A stretch of 64,000 nucleotides of DNA from Isoptericola halotolerans (GTDB lineage: Bacteria > Actinomycetota > Actinomycetes > Actinomycetales > Cellulomonadaceae). The notes beneath the pieces were generated by a model. It searched no databases. It saw only the letters and a program-made list of their open reading frames with translations, and was not told where the DNA came from. The translations under genes were made by a program, and so were the position numbers. The stretch covers positions 181,500 through 245,499 of the forward strand of contig NZ_PVTX01000008.1 of NCBI RefSeq assembly GCF_003003075.1, written 5' to 3'. Of the stretch, positions 34,393 through 42,257 are shown one piece after another (the first letter of the stretch is position 1; each line of letters starts with the position of its first letter).

Positions 34393-35235
34393 TCAGCCCT
34401 TCACGGCACCGGCGGTCAGGCCGGAGGCGAGACGGCGCTGCACGAGGATGAAGAAGATCATCACGGGCAGCGTGATCAGCGTCGACGCCGCCATGATCGC
34501 TCCCCACTGGTTGGAGAACTGCCCGAAGAACGAGCGCAGGCCGATGGCCACGGTGTAGTTCTCCGTGGCCGCGCCGAGCAGCGTCATCGCGAACAGGAAC
34601 TCGTTCCAGGCGGTGATGAAGCTGAAGATGCTCGTCGCGACGAGACCGGGTGCCACGAGCGGGAACAGGACGGAGCGGAACATCCGGCCCCAGGTCGCCC
34701 CGTCGAGGTAGGCGGCCTCCTCCAGCTCGACCGGGACCGCGGCGACGAAGCCGCGCAGCATCCAGATGCCGAACGGCAGGGCGAGCGCCACGTAGACCAC
34801 CACGAGCCCGAGGAGCTGTTCGAGCAGCCCCAGGTCACGCACCTGCACGAACAGGGGGATCACGAGGGCCTCGAGCGGGACCATCTGCACGACCAGCACC
34901 ATGAGCAGCACCTGGGTGCGGAACCGGAACCGGAACCGGGCGACCGCCACCGATGCCAGCAACGCCAGCAGCGAGGACACGACGACGGTCACCAGGGCGA
35001 CCACCACCGAGTTGCGCAGGAAGACGTCGAACCCGCCCTCGGTGAGCACGAACTCGAAGTGGTCGAGCGTCGGCTCGGCCGGGACGAACGACGAGCCCCG
35101 CCCCGCGCGCGCGTCGAACGCGCTGACCAGCATCCAGTACGCCGGGAACAGGGTGAAGAGCAGCAGCCCGGCGACAGCCAGGCCCTTGCCCGCCCGCACG
35201 GCGGGCGTCGGGCGCCGTGTGCTCAGCAGGCTCAC
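34393..35235 (-). CDS. Carbohydrate ABC transporter permease, MalG-type
   Basis: The 280-residue protein has six helices and the ABC permease EAA loop (EAAYLDGATWGRMFRSVLFPLVAPG). It starts with GTG overlapping the stop of the preceding permease as GTGA. With the solute-binding lipoprotein and MalF-type permease it forms a family 1 oligosaccharide importer; the ATPase is not in the operon, as is usual for these actinobacterial systems that share MsiK. Confidence 0.93.
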   Translation of the reverse strand: MSLLSTRRPTPAVRAGKGLAVAGLLLFTLFPAYWMLVSAFDARAGRGSSFVPAEPTLDHFEFVLTEGGFDVFLRNSVVVALVTVVVSSLLALLASVAVARFRFRFRTQVLLMVLVVQMVPLEALVIPLFVQVRDLGLLEQLLGLVVVYVALALPFGIWMLRGFVAAVPVELEEAAYLDGATWGRMFRSVLFPLVAPGLVATSIFSFITAWNEFLFAMTLLGAATENYTVAIGLRSFFGQFSNQWGAIMAASTLITLPVMIFFILVQRRLASGLTAGAVKG

Positions 35236-36200
35236 AGCTCGTCCTCCTTCAGGATGGTGCGGACGTAGACGACCGTGACGACGAGCAGCATCAGCGTCAG
35301 GAGCACGGCGATGGCCGAGCCGAACCCGTAGCGGTTCTGCCCGAAGGACTCGACGTAGGACCACACGCCCAGGTTGAGCACCTCACGGTTCGTCCCGGCG
35401 CCGCCGGGCATGAGGAAGACCTGGGCGAAGACCTTGAAGTCCCAGATCGTCGACAGGATGATCACGACGGCGAACACCTGGCGCAGCTGCGGGACGATGA
35501 TCGAGAAGAACCGCCGCCATGCGCCGGCACCGTCGACCTCGGCCGCCTCGAGCAGCTCCTTCGGGACACCGAGGAGGCCGGCCAGCACCGTGACCGCCAC
35601 GAACGGGAAGCCGTGGTGGACGATGTTGATCAGCACGATGGCGTAGAAGGACCAGCGGTCGGTGAACCAGTTCACCGCCTGGTCCTGCAGCCCGAGCGAC
35701 TGCAGGACGTGGTTGAACACGCCGCGGTCGGCGTCGAAGATCCACACCCACACGTACGTGCCCGTCACGGCGGGCATCGCCCAGGCCGCCATGATCGCGC
35801 TGGACACGATGGTGCGCCACACCGTGCCGAGCGACGCCAGGAGCACCGCGACGGCGGTGCCGAACGCGACGGTGCAGGAGACCGCGAGCACCGAGAAGCC
35901 CACGGTGTTCGGCAGCACCACCTGCCACAGCTGGGCCGAGGTCAGCACCTCGGTGTAGTTGTCCAGGCCGATCCACACCGTCTCGCCCGAGACGATCTGG
36001 GGCAGCCCGTAGTCCTGCAGGGAGAAGAGCAGGACCCGGATCAGCGGCCACAGCATGAGGACCGCCAGGACGACCAGCGCCGGCGCGAGCAGGAGCCAGG
36101 GCCGGCTGCGGGCGACGAGGGAGCGGCCGCGGACGCGGTCGGCGCCGGCAGGTGCGTTGCCGCGCCCTGCCGGCGCCGAGACGCGAGTGGTGCTCGTCAT
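35232..36200 (-). CDS. Carbohydrate ABC transporter permease, MalF-type
   Basis: The 322-residue protein has a proline- and arginine-rich cytoplasmic start, six to seven helices (first WLLLAPALVVLAVLMLWPLI) and an EAA loop (EAAEVDGAGAWRRFFSIIVPQLR). It pairs with the MalG-type permease that follows it with a 4-base stop/start overlap. It lies three bases after the binding-protein gene, so all three are one operon. Confidence 0.94.
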   Translation of the reverse strand: MTSTTRVSAPAGRGNAPAGADRVRGRSLVARSRPWLLLAPALVVLAVLMLWPLIRVLLFSLQDYGLPQIVSGETVWIGLDNYTEVLTSAQLWQVVLPNTVGFSVLAVSCTVAFGTAVAVLLASLGTVWRTIVSSAIMAAWAMPAVTGTYVWVWIFDADRGVFNHVLQSLGLQDQAVNWFTDRWSFYAIVLINIVHHGFPFVAVTVLAGLLGVPKELLEAAEVDGAGAWRRFFSIIVPQLRQVFAVVIILSTIWDFKVFAQVFLMPGGAGTNREVLNLGVWSYVESFGQNRYGFGSAIAVLLTLMLLVVTVVYVRTILKEDEL

Positions 36201-36203
36201 GCG

Positions 36204-37511
36204 TCAGCTGCCGCCGTTGAGCAGGCTGGTCATCTCCTCGGCAGCGGCGCTGCTCGCGGCGGCGACGTCGGCGTCGCCGGACAGGATCGACTGCATCATG
36301 GTCGAGGTGGTCCCCTTCGCCTGCACCGCCCCGAAGTGCGGCGAGACGGGCACGGACGCTCCGCCGTCGACGAACTGCTCCGCGAACGGGGCGACCAGCG
36401 GGTCGGTGCTGGCCAGCGTCTTGTCGAGCAAGGACTTCTGCCCCGGGAAGTAGCCCGCCTGCTCGCCCCACTTCGTCGCGAGCTCGCCCGTGGTCATCAT
36501 CTCGATGAACGCGAACGCGAGGTCCTTGTTCTCGGCGGTCTCGAACATGCTCAGGTGGGAGCCACCGAGCACCGACGGGGAGATCCCGCCGTCCTGGCCG
36601 GGGATCGGCACGGCGGCGAACTTGCCCTCCATGTCCGCGTTGGCCTCGACGATGGCACCCGGGGTCCAGGACCCCATGATCGCCATGCCCACGTCGCCCA
36701 GGGCGAAGGCGTCGAGGACGTCGGTCTCGCGCCAGGTCGTCGCCCCGGCGGACGACAGGCCCTGCTCGGCCAGGCCGGTCCAGAACGACAGCCCCTCCTG
36801 CGCCGCGGGGCTGTCGAGCTGCGACGTCCAGGTGTCACCCTCGAGCGTGGCGACGTCTCCGCCGGCGCCCCAGACCCACGGGTAGACCGTGAACTCGGCG
36901 TCGCCGGGGACGGCGACGGCGATCTTGTCCGGGAACTCGGCCTTGATGGCCTGTGCGGCGGCCTCGAGCTCGTCCCAGGTGGTGGGCGGCTCGACGCCTG
37001 CCTGCTCGAAGATCTCCGTGTTGTAGACCAGCGAGCGCACGCCGGCGTACCACGGCATGCCGTAGAGCTCGCCGTCGTAGGTGCCCGCCTCGACGAGCCC
37101 CTCGACGAGGTCGCCGTCGAGGCCGGCCTCCGCGACGTGGTCACCGAGCGGTGCGAGCGCACCGGCGTCGGCGAACTCGGGCGTCCACGTGGTGCCGGTC
37201 TCGGCGACATCCGGCGTCGTGCCGCCGGCGATCGACGTGACGAACCGGTCGTGCGCGTCCCCCCACTCGACGAACTCGACGTTGAGCTCGGCCCCCGTCT
37301 GCTCGGTGAACGCCGTGCCGACCTCCTCGAAGAAGGCGTCCGCGCTGGGGTTGGTGCCCTGCATGATCCACACGTCGAGGGTCTGCCCCTCGGCGTCGGT
37401 CGCGCCGCCGGTGCTACCTCCCCCGTCGTCGGAGCCGCAGGCCGAGACCGCCAGCGTGACCGCCGCCGTCGTGGCTACCGCCGTCGCCATCCTGAATGTG
37501 TGCCGCCGCAT
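36204..37511 (-). CDS. Sugar ABC transporter substrate-binding lipoprotein
   Basis: The 435-residue protein starts MRRHTFRMATAVATT and has a lipobox LAVSAC followed by a Gly/Asp/Ser linker, so it is anchored by lipid at the outer face of the membrane. The family 1 binding fold begins LDVWIMQGTNPSADAFFEEVG. The ATG at 37511 has GGAGG five bases upstream; an earlier frame start at 37634 would precede the promoter. Operon with two permeases and a GH3 hexosaminidase suggests amino-sugar oligosaccharides as ligand; this is inference. Confidence 0.94.
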   Translation of the reverse strand: MRRHTFRMATAVATTAAVTLAVSACGSDDGGGSTGGATDAEGQTLDVWIMQGTNPSADAFFEEVGTAFTEQTGAELNVEFVEWGDAHDRFVTSIAGGTTPDVAETGTTWTPEFADAGALAPLGDHVAEAGLDGDLVEGLVEAGTYDGELYGMPWYAGVRSLVYNTEIFEQAGVEPPTTWDELEAAAQAIKAEFPDKIAVAVPGDAEFTVYPWVWGAGGDVATLEGDTWTSQLDSPAAQEGLSFWTGLAEQGLSSAGATTWRETDVLDAFALGDVGMAIMGSWTPGAIVEANADMEGKFAAVPIPGQDGGISPSVLGGSHLSMFETAENKDLAFAFIEMMTTGELATKWGEQAGYFPGQKSLLDKTLASTDPLVAPFAEQFVDGGASVPVSPHFGAVQAKGTTSTMMQSILSGDADVAAASSAAAEEMTSLLNGGS

Positions 37512-37615
37512 CGCTACCTCCGTCGCTCGCGGTGCAGGCCGGGCCGTGGAACCTCTGCGTCCCGACCCGAGACCTCGTTGTCCGTAGCGGCGCTGTTCGG
37601 GCAGATAACAAACGT

Positions 37616-37628
37616 GAAGAATAGTTTC
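37616..37628. promoter_or_regulatory. Candidate operator GAA-N7-TTC upstream of the sugar importer
   Basis: In an A+T-rich pocket (about 37604-37632) within the 199-base gap before the importer operon, GAA (37616-37618) and TTC (37626-37628) form an imperfect inverted repeat of the GAA/TTC type seen at many RpiR sites. It lies 105 bases before the lipoprotein start. The nearby RpiR gene makes it a candidate, but the match is weak. Confidence 0.35.
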
Positions 37629-37710
37629 CCCCACGCCGCTTGCCCTGAACCATAGTGTCCTCGACCGACGGACGAAAGTCCGCTCCCGACTTCGTGACCG
37701 GACGGTGACC

Positions 37711-38787
37711 TCAGGGGACCCGGTGGATCCACTCCCGCGTCGCGAACTTCGTGCGCACCAGCTCCTCCGCGCGCTCGAGCTCCTCGGGCCGCAGCTCCGA
37801 GTCGGTCGTCCGGTAACGGCTGCGGAAGTGCTTGTCGAACGCGTCGAGGATCGCCTCGCGTGCCAGGCCGGTCTGCGAGCGCAGCGGGTCCACCCGCTTG
37901 TTCGCGCTGCGGGTGCCCTTGTCCGACAGCTTCTCGCGGCCGATGCGCAGCACCTCGAGCATCTTGTCCTGGTCGATGTCGTAGGCCATCGTCATGTGGT
38001 GCAGCACCGCTCCCCCGGCGAGGCGCTTCTGCGCCGACCCGGCGAGCTTGCCCACCGGCGACGCGACGTCGTTCATGCCGGCGAAGTGTGCCTCCACCCC
38101 CACGTCCGCGAGCGCACCGAGCACCCAGTCGTCCAGGAACGCGTACGACTGCTCGAAGCTCAGTCCGTCCACGAGCGAGGCCGGCACGACCAGGGAGAAC
38201 GTCACGCAGTTGCCGGCCTCCATGAACATCGCCCCGCCCCCGCTGATGCGCCGCACCACCGTGACGCCGTGCCGGTCCACGCCGTCGTCGTCGATCTCGT
38301 TGCGGTAGGACTGGAAGGACCCGATGAACACCGCCCGCTCGTCCCACTCCCAGAAGCGCAGCGTCGGACCGCGGCGACCCTCCGCCAGCTCCTCGGTCAG
38401 CACCTGGTCCAGCGCCGCCAGGGTGCGCGGTGGCAGCGGCCCCGGACGCAGCACCTCGAACGTGTGGTCCTCCCAGGACGAGGCGCGGCCCAGGGCACGG
38501 CGCACGGCGACCGCCACGGACCACGGGTCGAACCCGACCAGCGCGACGGGGCCCGCCAGCGAACCGTCCGCCTCGGCGGCGCTCAACCCCTGCTCGACGG
38601 CGACGGCCAGGTCACGGGGTGACGTCCCCTCGGGGAGGCCGGTCAGCGCCGCGTCGATGACGCCCAGCGCCTCGTCCGGCTCCAGGAAGAAGTCGCCGCT
38701 CAGCCGGACGTCGGTCAACCGGCCGTCCGCGACCTCGACGTCGACCGCCACGAGCTTGCCACCGGGGACCTTGTACTCTCCTCGCAC
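37711..38787 (-). CDS. lplA: Lipoate-protein ligase, LplB-type domain fused N-terminal to LplA domain
   Basis: The 358-residue protein starts with an accessory domain of about 85 residues (GEYKVPGGKLVAVDVEV ... RLSGDFFLEPDEALGVIDAAL), which matches the lipoate ligase C-terminal/LplB domain. The catalytic domain follows, with FIGSFQSYRNEI, the RRISGGGAMFMEAGNCVTFS motif of the lipoyl-AMP site, and NDVASPVGKLAGSAQKRLAGGAVLHHMTMAYDID. In E. coli LplA the accessory domain is C-terminal, so this order is reversed. GTG start at 38787 lies six bases after TACCGT; ATG 38826 is an alternative. Confidence 0.9.
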   Translation of the reverse strand: MRGEYKVPGGKLVAVDVEVADGRLTDVRLSGDFFLEPDEALGVIDAALTGLPEGTSPRDLAVAVEQGLSAAEADGSLAGPVALVGFDPWSVAVAVRRALGRASSWEDHTFEVLRPGPLPPRTLAALDQVLTEELAEGRRGPTLRFWEWDERAVFIGSFQSYRNEIDDDGVDRHGVTVVRRISGGGAMFMEAGNCVTFSLVVPASLVDGLSFEQSYAFLDDWVLGALADVGVEAHFAGMNDVASPVGKLAGSAQKRLAGGAVLHHMTMAYDIDQDKMLEVLRIGREKLSDKGTRSANKRVDPLRSQTGLAREAILDAFDKHFRSRYRTTDSELRPEELERAEELVRTKFATREWIHRVP

Positions 38788-38844
38788 GGGTCCACGGTAG
38801 CCCGCCGTCAGCGTGGACGGGGCCATCGATGAGACGCTGTGCGC

Positions 38845-39771
38845 GTGACCTCGAGCGGTGCACCACCAGGACGACGCGGACCGGGAGCGACGACGGACGG
38901 TGACGTGCTCGTCCGGCTCCGGCAGGCACGCCCCACGCTGCCCCCGGCCGAGGCGCGCGTCGCCGACGTCGTCCTCACCGACGTCGCCGCCGCCGTCGGC
39001 GCCACGATCTCCGAGCTGGCGGTCCGGGCCGGAACCTCCCAGGCGACGGTCGTGCGCTTCTGCCGGACCGTCGGGTACACCGGCTACGCGGAGTTCCGCA
39101 TCGACCTGGCGCAGGCGGCGAGCCGCCGGGCGGTCGAGCTGGAGCGCTCCGGCGTCGCCCAGGGAGAGATCAACCGGACCGACGACGCCACCGACGTCGT
39201 GCGCAAGATCGCCTTCCACGAGGCGCGCGCCATCGAGGAGACCGCGCGCCTCCTGGACCTCGACGCGCTGGAGAGCGCGGTGGGCGCCGTCGCCCGGGCC
39301 GACCGCATCGACGTGTACGGCGTCGGGTCGTCGGGCCTGACCGCACAGGATCTCGCGCAGAAGCTGTCCCGGATCGGGCTCGTGTGCCTCGCCCCCGTGG
39401 ACTCGCACCAGCAGCTGCAGTCGGCCGCGCTGCACGGCAGCGGCTCCGTCGCCGTCGCGGTGTCCCACACCGGGCGCACCGTGGAGCCGGTCCAGGCGCT
39501 GACCCTGGCCCGCGCACGCGGGGCGGCGACGGTCGCGATCACCAACTCCCCCGCCTCGCCGCTGGCCGAGACCGCGGACGTCGTGCTGACCACCGCCGCG
39601 CGCGAGACGCAGTTCCGCTCGGGCGCCCTGTCGAGCCGGATCGCCCAGCTCGCCGTGGTCGACTTCCTGTTCGTGCGCGTCGCGCAGCGCCGGTTCGAGG
39701 CGACGACGGCCGCCCTGGCGGTCACCTACGACGCCGTCCAGCAGCACCGCATGGACCCCGGCTCCCGCTGA
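38845..39771 (+). CDS. RpiR-family regulator with SIS domain
   Basis: The 308-residue protein has an N-terminal RpiR HTH (ARVADVVLTDVAAAVGATISELAVRAGTSQATVVRFCRTVGYTGYAEFRIDLAQ) and a C-terminal SIS sugar-phosphate-binding domain (RIDVYGVGSSGLTAQDLAQKLSRIG ... VAVSHTGRTVEPVQALTLARARGAATVAITN). It is divergent from lplA and lies beside the amino-sugar importer operon, which is a likely target. The GTG at 38845 is preferred to the GTG at 38839 because it follows a GACGCT box by six bases. Effector inferred to be an amino-sugar phosphate. Confidence 0.9.
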   Translation: MTSSGAPPGRRGPGATTDGDVLVRLRQARPTLPPAEARVADVVLTDVAAAVGATISELAVRAGTSQATVVRFCRTVGYTGYAEFRIDLAQAASRRAVELERSGVAQGEINRTDDATDVVRKIAFHEARAIEETARLLDLDALESAVGAVARADRIDVYGVGSSGLTAQDLAQKLSRIGLVCLAPVDSHQQLQSAALHGSGSVAVAVSHTGRTVEPVQALTLARARGAATVAITNSPASPLAETADVVLTTAARETQFRSGALSSRIAQLAVVDFLFVRVAQRRFEATTAALAVTYDAVQQHRMDPGSR

Positions 39772-39774
39772 ACG

Positions 39775-41430
39775 TCAGCGAGGGTCGACGCCGGCGTGCA
39801 CCAGGCCGTACACGTGCGCGTCGATCAGGGCCTCCCAGGCCGCCTCGATGATGTTCGGACCCACGCCGACCGTCGACCACGTGTGCTGGCCGTCCGTGGT
39901 CTCCACCAGGACGCGGGTCGTCGCGTCGGTCCCGTGCTCGGCATCGAGGATGCGCACCTTGAAGTCCACCAGGTCGAACTTCTCGATCTGGGGGTAGACC
40001 CTCGTCAGCGCGTGACGCAGCGCCTGGTCGAGCGCGTTGACGGGACCGTTGCCCTCACCGGTCACGACGATCCGCTCGCCGCCGGCGTGCAGCTTCACGG
40101 TGGCCTCGGCCAGCGCCTCGGCGTCGCGCCGGTCGGCGTTCGGCGTGCCGCCCGACCGGCCGCCCGAGGTCTCGACGATCGCGCGCCAGGACTCGATCCG
40201 GAAGTAGTGCGGCCGGTCCCCCGTGAGCTCCTCGCGCAGGATGAGCTCGAACGAGGCGTCGGCCGCGTCGAACGTGTACCCCTGCGCCTCGGCGTCCTTG
40301 ACCCGCGTGGTGACCCGGGTGAGCAGCTCGCCCTGGCCCGCGAGGTCGAAGCCGAGCTCGCGGCCCTTGAGCTCGATCGACGCCCGCCCGGCCATGTCGG
40401 AGACCAGCATCCGCATGTCGTTGCCCACGGCCGTCGGGTCGATGTGCTGGTACAGGTCCGGGTCCACCTTGATCGCGCTGGCGTGCAGGCCGGCCTTGTG
40501 GGCGAACGCGCTCGCCCCGACGTAGGGCTGGCGCGCGTGGGGTGCGATGTTGGTGATCTCCGCGACCGCGTGCGCGATCCGGGTGGACTCGGCCAGGCCG
40601 TCGCCCGGCAGCGTCCGGATCCCGCTCTTCAGCGCGAGGTTCGCGACGACGGCCACCAGGTCGACGTTGCCGGTGCGTTCGCCGTACCCGTTCACGGTGC
40701 CCTGGACGTGCGCGCAGCCCGCGTCGACGGCAGCCAGCGTGTTCGCGATCGCGCACCCGGAGTCGTTGTGGGCGTGCATGCCGAGCAGCGCGTCGCCGGG
40801 CAGCGCGTCGCGGCCGTGGGCCATCCCGAGGGACTCGCGCAGCTCCGTGACCACGTCCCCCACCCAGGACGGGAGCATGCCGCCGTTCGTGTCGCACAGC
40901 GCCACGACCTCCGCGCCAGCCTCGAAGGCCGCGACGACGGCGGAACGCGTGTAGCCGGCGTCGTACCGGTAGCCGTCGAAGAAGTGCTCCGCGTCCACCA
41001 CCACCCGGCGGCCTTCGCCGACCAGGAACTCCACGGTGTCGCGGATCATGGCGATGCCCTCGTCCGGCGTCGTGCGCAGCGCCCGCTCGACGTGGCGGAC
41101 GTCCGACTTGGCGACCAACGTGACCACGGGCGCCTCGGAGTCGAGCAGCGCGCGCACCTGCGGGTCGTCCCAGGCCCGGGTACCGGCCTTGCGCGTCGAG
41201 CCGAACGCGGCGAGCACCGCGTGACGCAGCTCGATCTCCTTGGCGGCACGCCGGAAGAACTCCGTGTCCTTGGGGATGGCGCCGGGCCACCCGCCCTCGA
41301 TGAAGCCGACCCCGAGCTCGTCGAGGAGCGGTGCGATCGCGAGCTTGTCCGCGACGGAGAGGTTCATCCCCTCCTGCTGCGCACCGTCGCGCAGGGTGGT
41401 GTCGTACACGTGGAACGGGGCGGTGGCCAT
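39775..41430 (-). CDS. cimA: (R)-citramalate synthase
   Basis: This enzyme condenses pyruvate with acetyl-CoA to citramalate, feeding 2-oxobutanoate for isoleucine without threonine. The 551-residue protein has the DRE-TIM opening VYDTTLRDGAQQEGM, the HAHNDSGCAIANTLAAVDAG motif near residue 225, GASAFAHKAGLHASAI and a C-terminal LeuA-like regulatory domain (residues about 380-551). The ATG at 41430 begins the conserved sequence; an in-frame extension to 41574 runs through a terminator. It is preceded by an attenuator with a leaderless uORF. Confidence 0.93.
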   Translation of the reverse strand: MATAPFHVYDTTLRDGAQQEGMNLSVADKLAIAPLLDELGVGFIEGGWPGAIPKDTEFFRRAAKEIELRHAVLAAFGSTRKAGTRAWDDPQVRALLDSEAPVVTLVAKSDVRHVERALRTTPDEGIAMIRDTVEFLVGEGRRVVVDAEHFFDGYRYDAGYTRSAVVAAFEAGAEVVALCDTNGGMLPSWVGDVVTELRESLGMAHGRDALPGDALLGMHAHNDSGCAIANTLAAVDAGCAHVQGTVNGYGERTGNVDLVAVVANLALKSGIRTLPGDGLAESTRIAHAVAEITNIAPHARQPYVGASAFAHKAGLHASAIKVDPDLYQHIDPTAVGNDMRMLVSDMAGRASIELKGRELGFDLAGQGELLTRVTTRVKDAEAQGYTFDAADASFELILREELTGDRPHYFRIESWRAIVETSGGRSGGTPNADRRDAEALAEATVKLHAGGERIVVTGEGNGPVNALDQALRHALTRVYPQIEKFDLVDFKVRILDAEHGTDATTRVLVETTDGQHTWSTVGVGPNIIEAAWEALIDAHVYGLVHAGVDPR

Positions 41431-41473
41431 CGGTGGCTCCCGTGGGATCGATAGGACAACGGCTCTGGACAAC

Positions 41474-41531
41474 AAAAAAGACCCTCCGGGTACGGAAGGT
41501 CTGCGCGTCCGGTCAGGTGGACCGGACGCGC
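41474..41531 (-). terminator. Attenuator of cimA: stable hairpin followed by T-run terminator
   Basis: On the minus strand, an 11-bp hairpin (41503-41513 with 41521-41531) abuts the stop of the uORF. Directly after it a 10-bp hairpin (41479-41488 with 41493-41502) ends in six T residues (41474-41479). A terminator with a T run is rare elsewhere in this G+C-rich window. The cimA ATG is 44 bases further on. Confidence 0.85.
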
Positions 41532-41581
41532 TAGCTAATGAGGCAGCGGCAGCGCGAGTGGCGCCGGGATGCACGAGTCAT
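41531..41581 (-). CDS. Leaderless regulatory uORF upstream of cimA, 16 aa
   Basis: The frame reads MTRASRRHSRCRCLIS and stops with TAG exactly where the first attenuator hairpin begins. Its ATG lies seven bases after CACTAT (complement of 41589-41594), with a GTGACC -35-like element 17 bases further upstream, so it should be translated from the very 5' end of the mRNA. Five arginines and a Cys-Arg-Cys-Leu-Ile run near the end suggest stalling control. Leaderless Cys-rich uORFs that act as cysteine-responsive attenuators are known in mycobacteria; use on cimA would be unexpected. Expression is inferred. Confidence 0.65.
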   Translation of the reverse strand: MTRASRRHSRCRCLIS

Positions 41582-41690
41582 GGCTCACATAGTGCCACAG
41601 CACTTCTGCGAGGTCACCCGTGTGTCCAGCGGGTGGGCGAGGGCCAGGTGTGGTCGGCTAGGGGGCGTTGACCACACGAGGAGGACGACC

Positions 41691-42257
41691 GTGAGCGATC
41701 CCCAGCGGCCCTACGGCGCGGAAGACCCCACCCGGAGCATGGGTAGGGTGCCCTCCGACGAGCAGCCGCCCGGCGTCGTCCCCGTGCCGGGCCGGCCGAG
41801 CTGGTCGCCTGCCCAGCCGCTCCCGCCGCAGCGGCCGCAGCTCGACGTCGGCCGCTACTGGGCCGGCGCCGCCGCGACCGTCCTGGTGTGCGCGCTCCTC
41901 GGCCTGGCCGCGTCCGTCATCTTCGACGAGGTGTTCGACATCGGGCTCTACGCGCCGCCCGACGTGCTCGGTGCCGGCGACGACGCCTCGTGGGCCGGCG
42001 CCGGCGCCGTCTTCGCCCTGCTGGGCGCGGCGGTCCTGCACCTGCTCGTCGTCATCGCGCCCCGGCCGCGCATGTTCTTCGGGTGGCTCGTGGGCCTGAC
42101 GACCGTGATCCTCGCCGTGCTGCCGTTCACCGGGAACCCCGACCCGCTCGCCGGGGCCATGACGGCGCTGGTGTGGGTCATCCTCGGCCTGGCCGTGTCG
42201 TCCATGCTCGGGTCGGTGCTGGGGCGCACCCTGTCGGTGCCCGTCACGACCACCTGA
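41691..42257 (+). CDS. Four-helix membrane protein with proline-rich N terminus
   Basis: The 188-residue protein has a cytoplasmic Pro-rich tail of about 55 residues (PPGVVPVPGRPSWSPAQPLPPQRPQL) and four helices, beginning with WAGAAATVLVCALLGLAASVIF. GAGGAGG lies seven bases before the GTG. I do not recognise a function. Its 3' end overlaps the converging AlkZ-like gene by 14 bases. Confidence 0.78.
   Translation: MSDPQRPYGAEDPTRSMGRVPSDEQPPGVVPVPGRPSWSPAQPLPPQRPQLDVGRYWAGAAATVLVCALLGLAASVIFDEVFDIGLYAPPDVLGAGDDASWAGAGAVFALLGAAVLHLLVVIAPRPRMFFGWLVGLTTVILAVLPFTGNPDPLAGAMTALVWVILGLAVSSMLGSVLGRTLSVPVTTT

Noticed and set aside
41431..41574. N-terminal extension of CimA by 48 residues
   Set aside because: The extension runs through a two-hairpin terminator with a T run and lacks similarity to CimA; the family starts at 41430.
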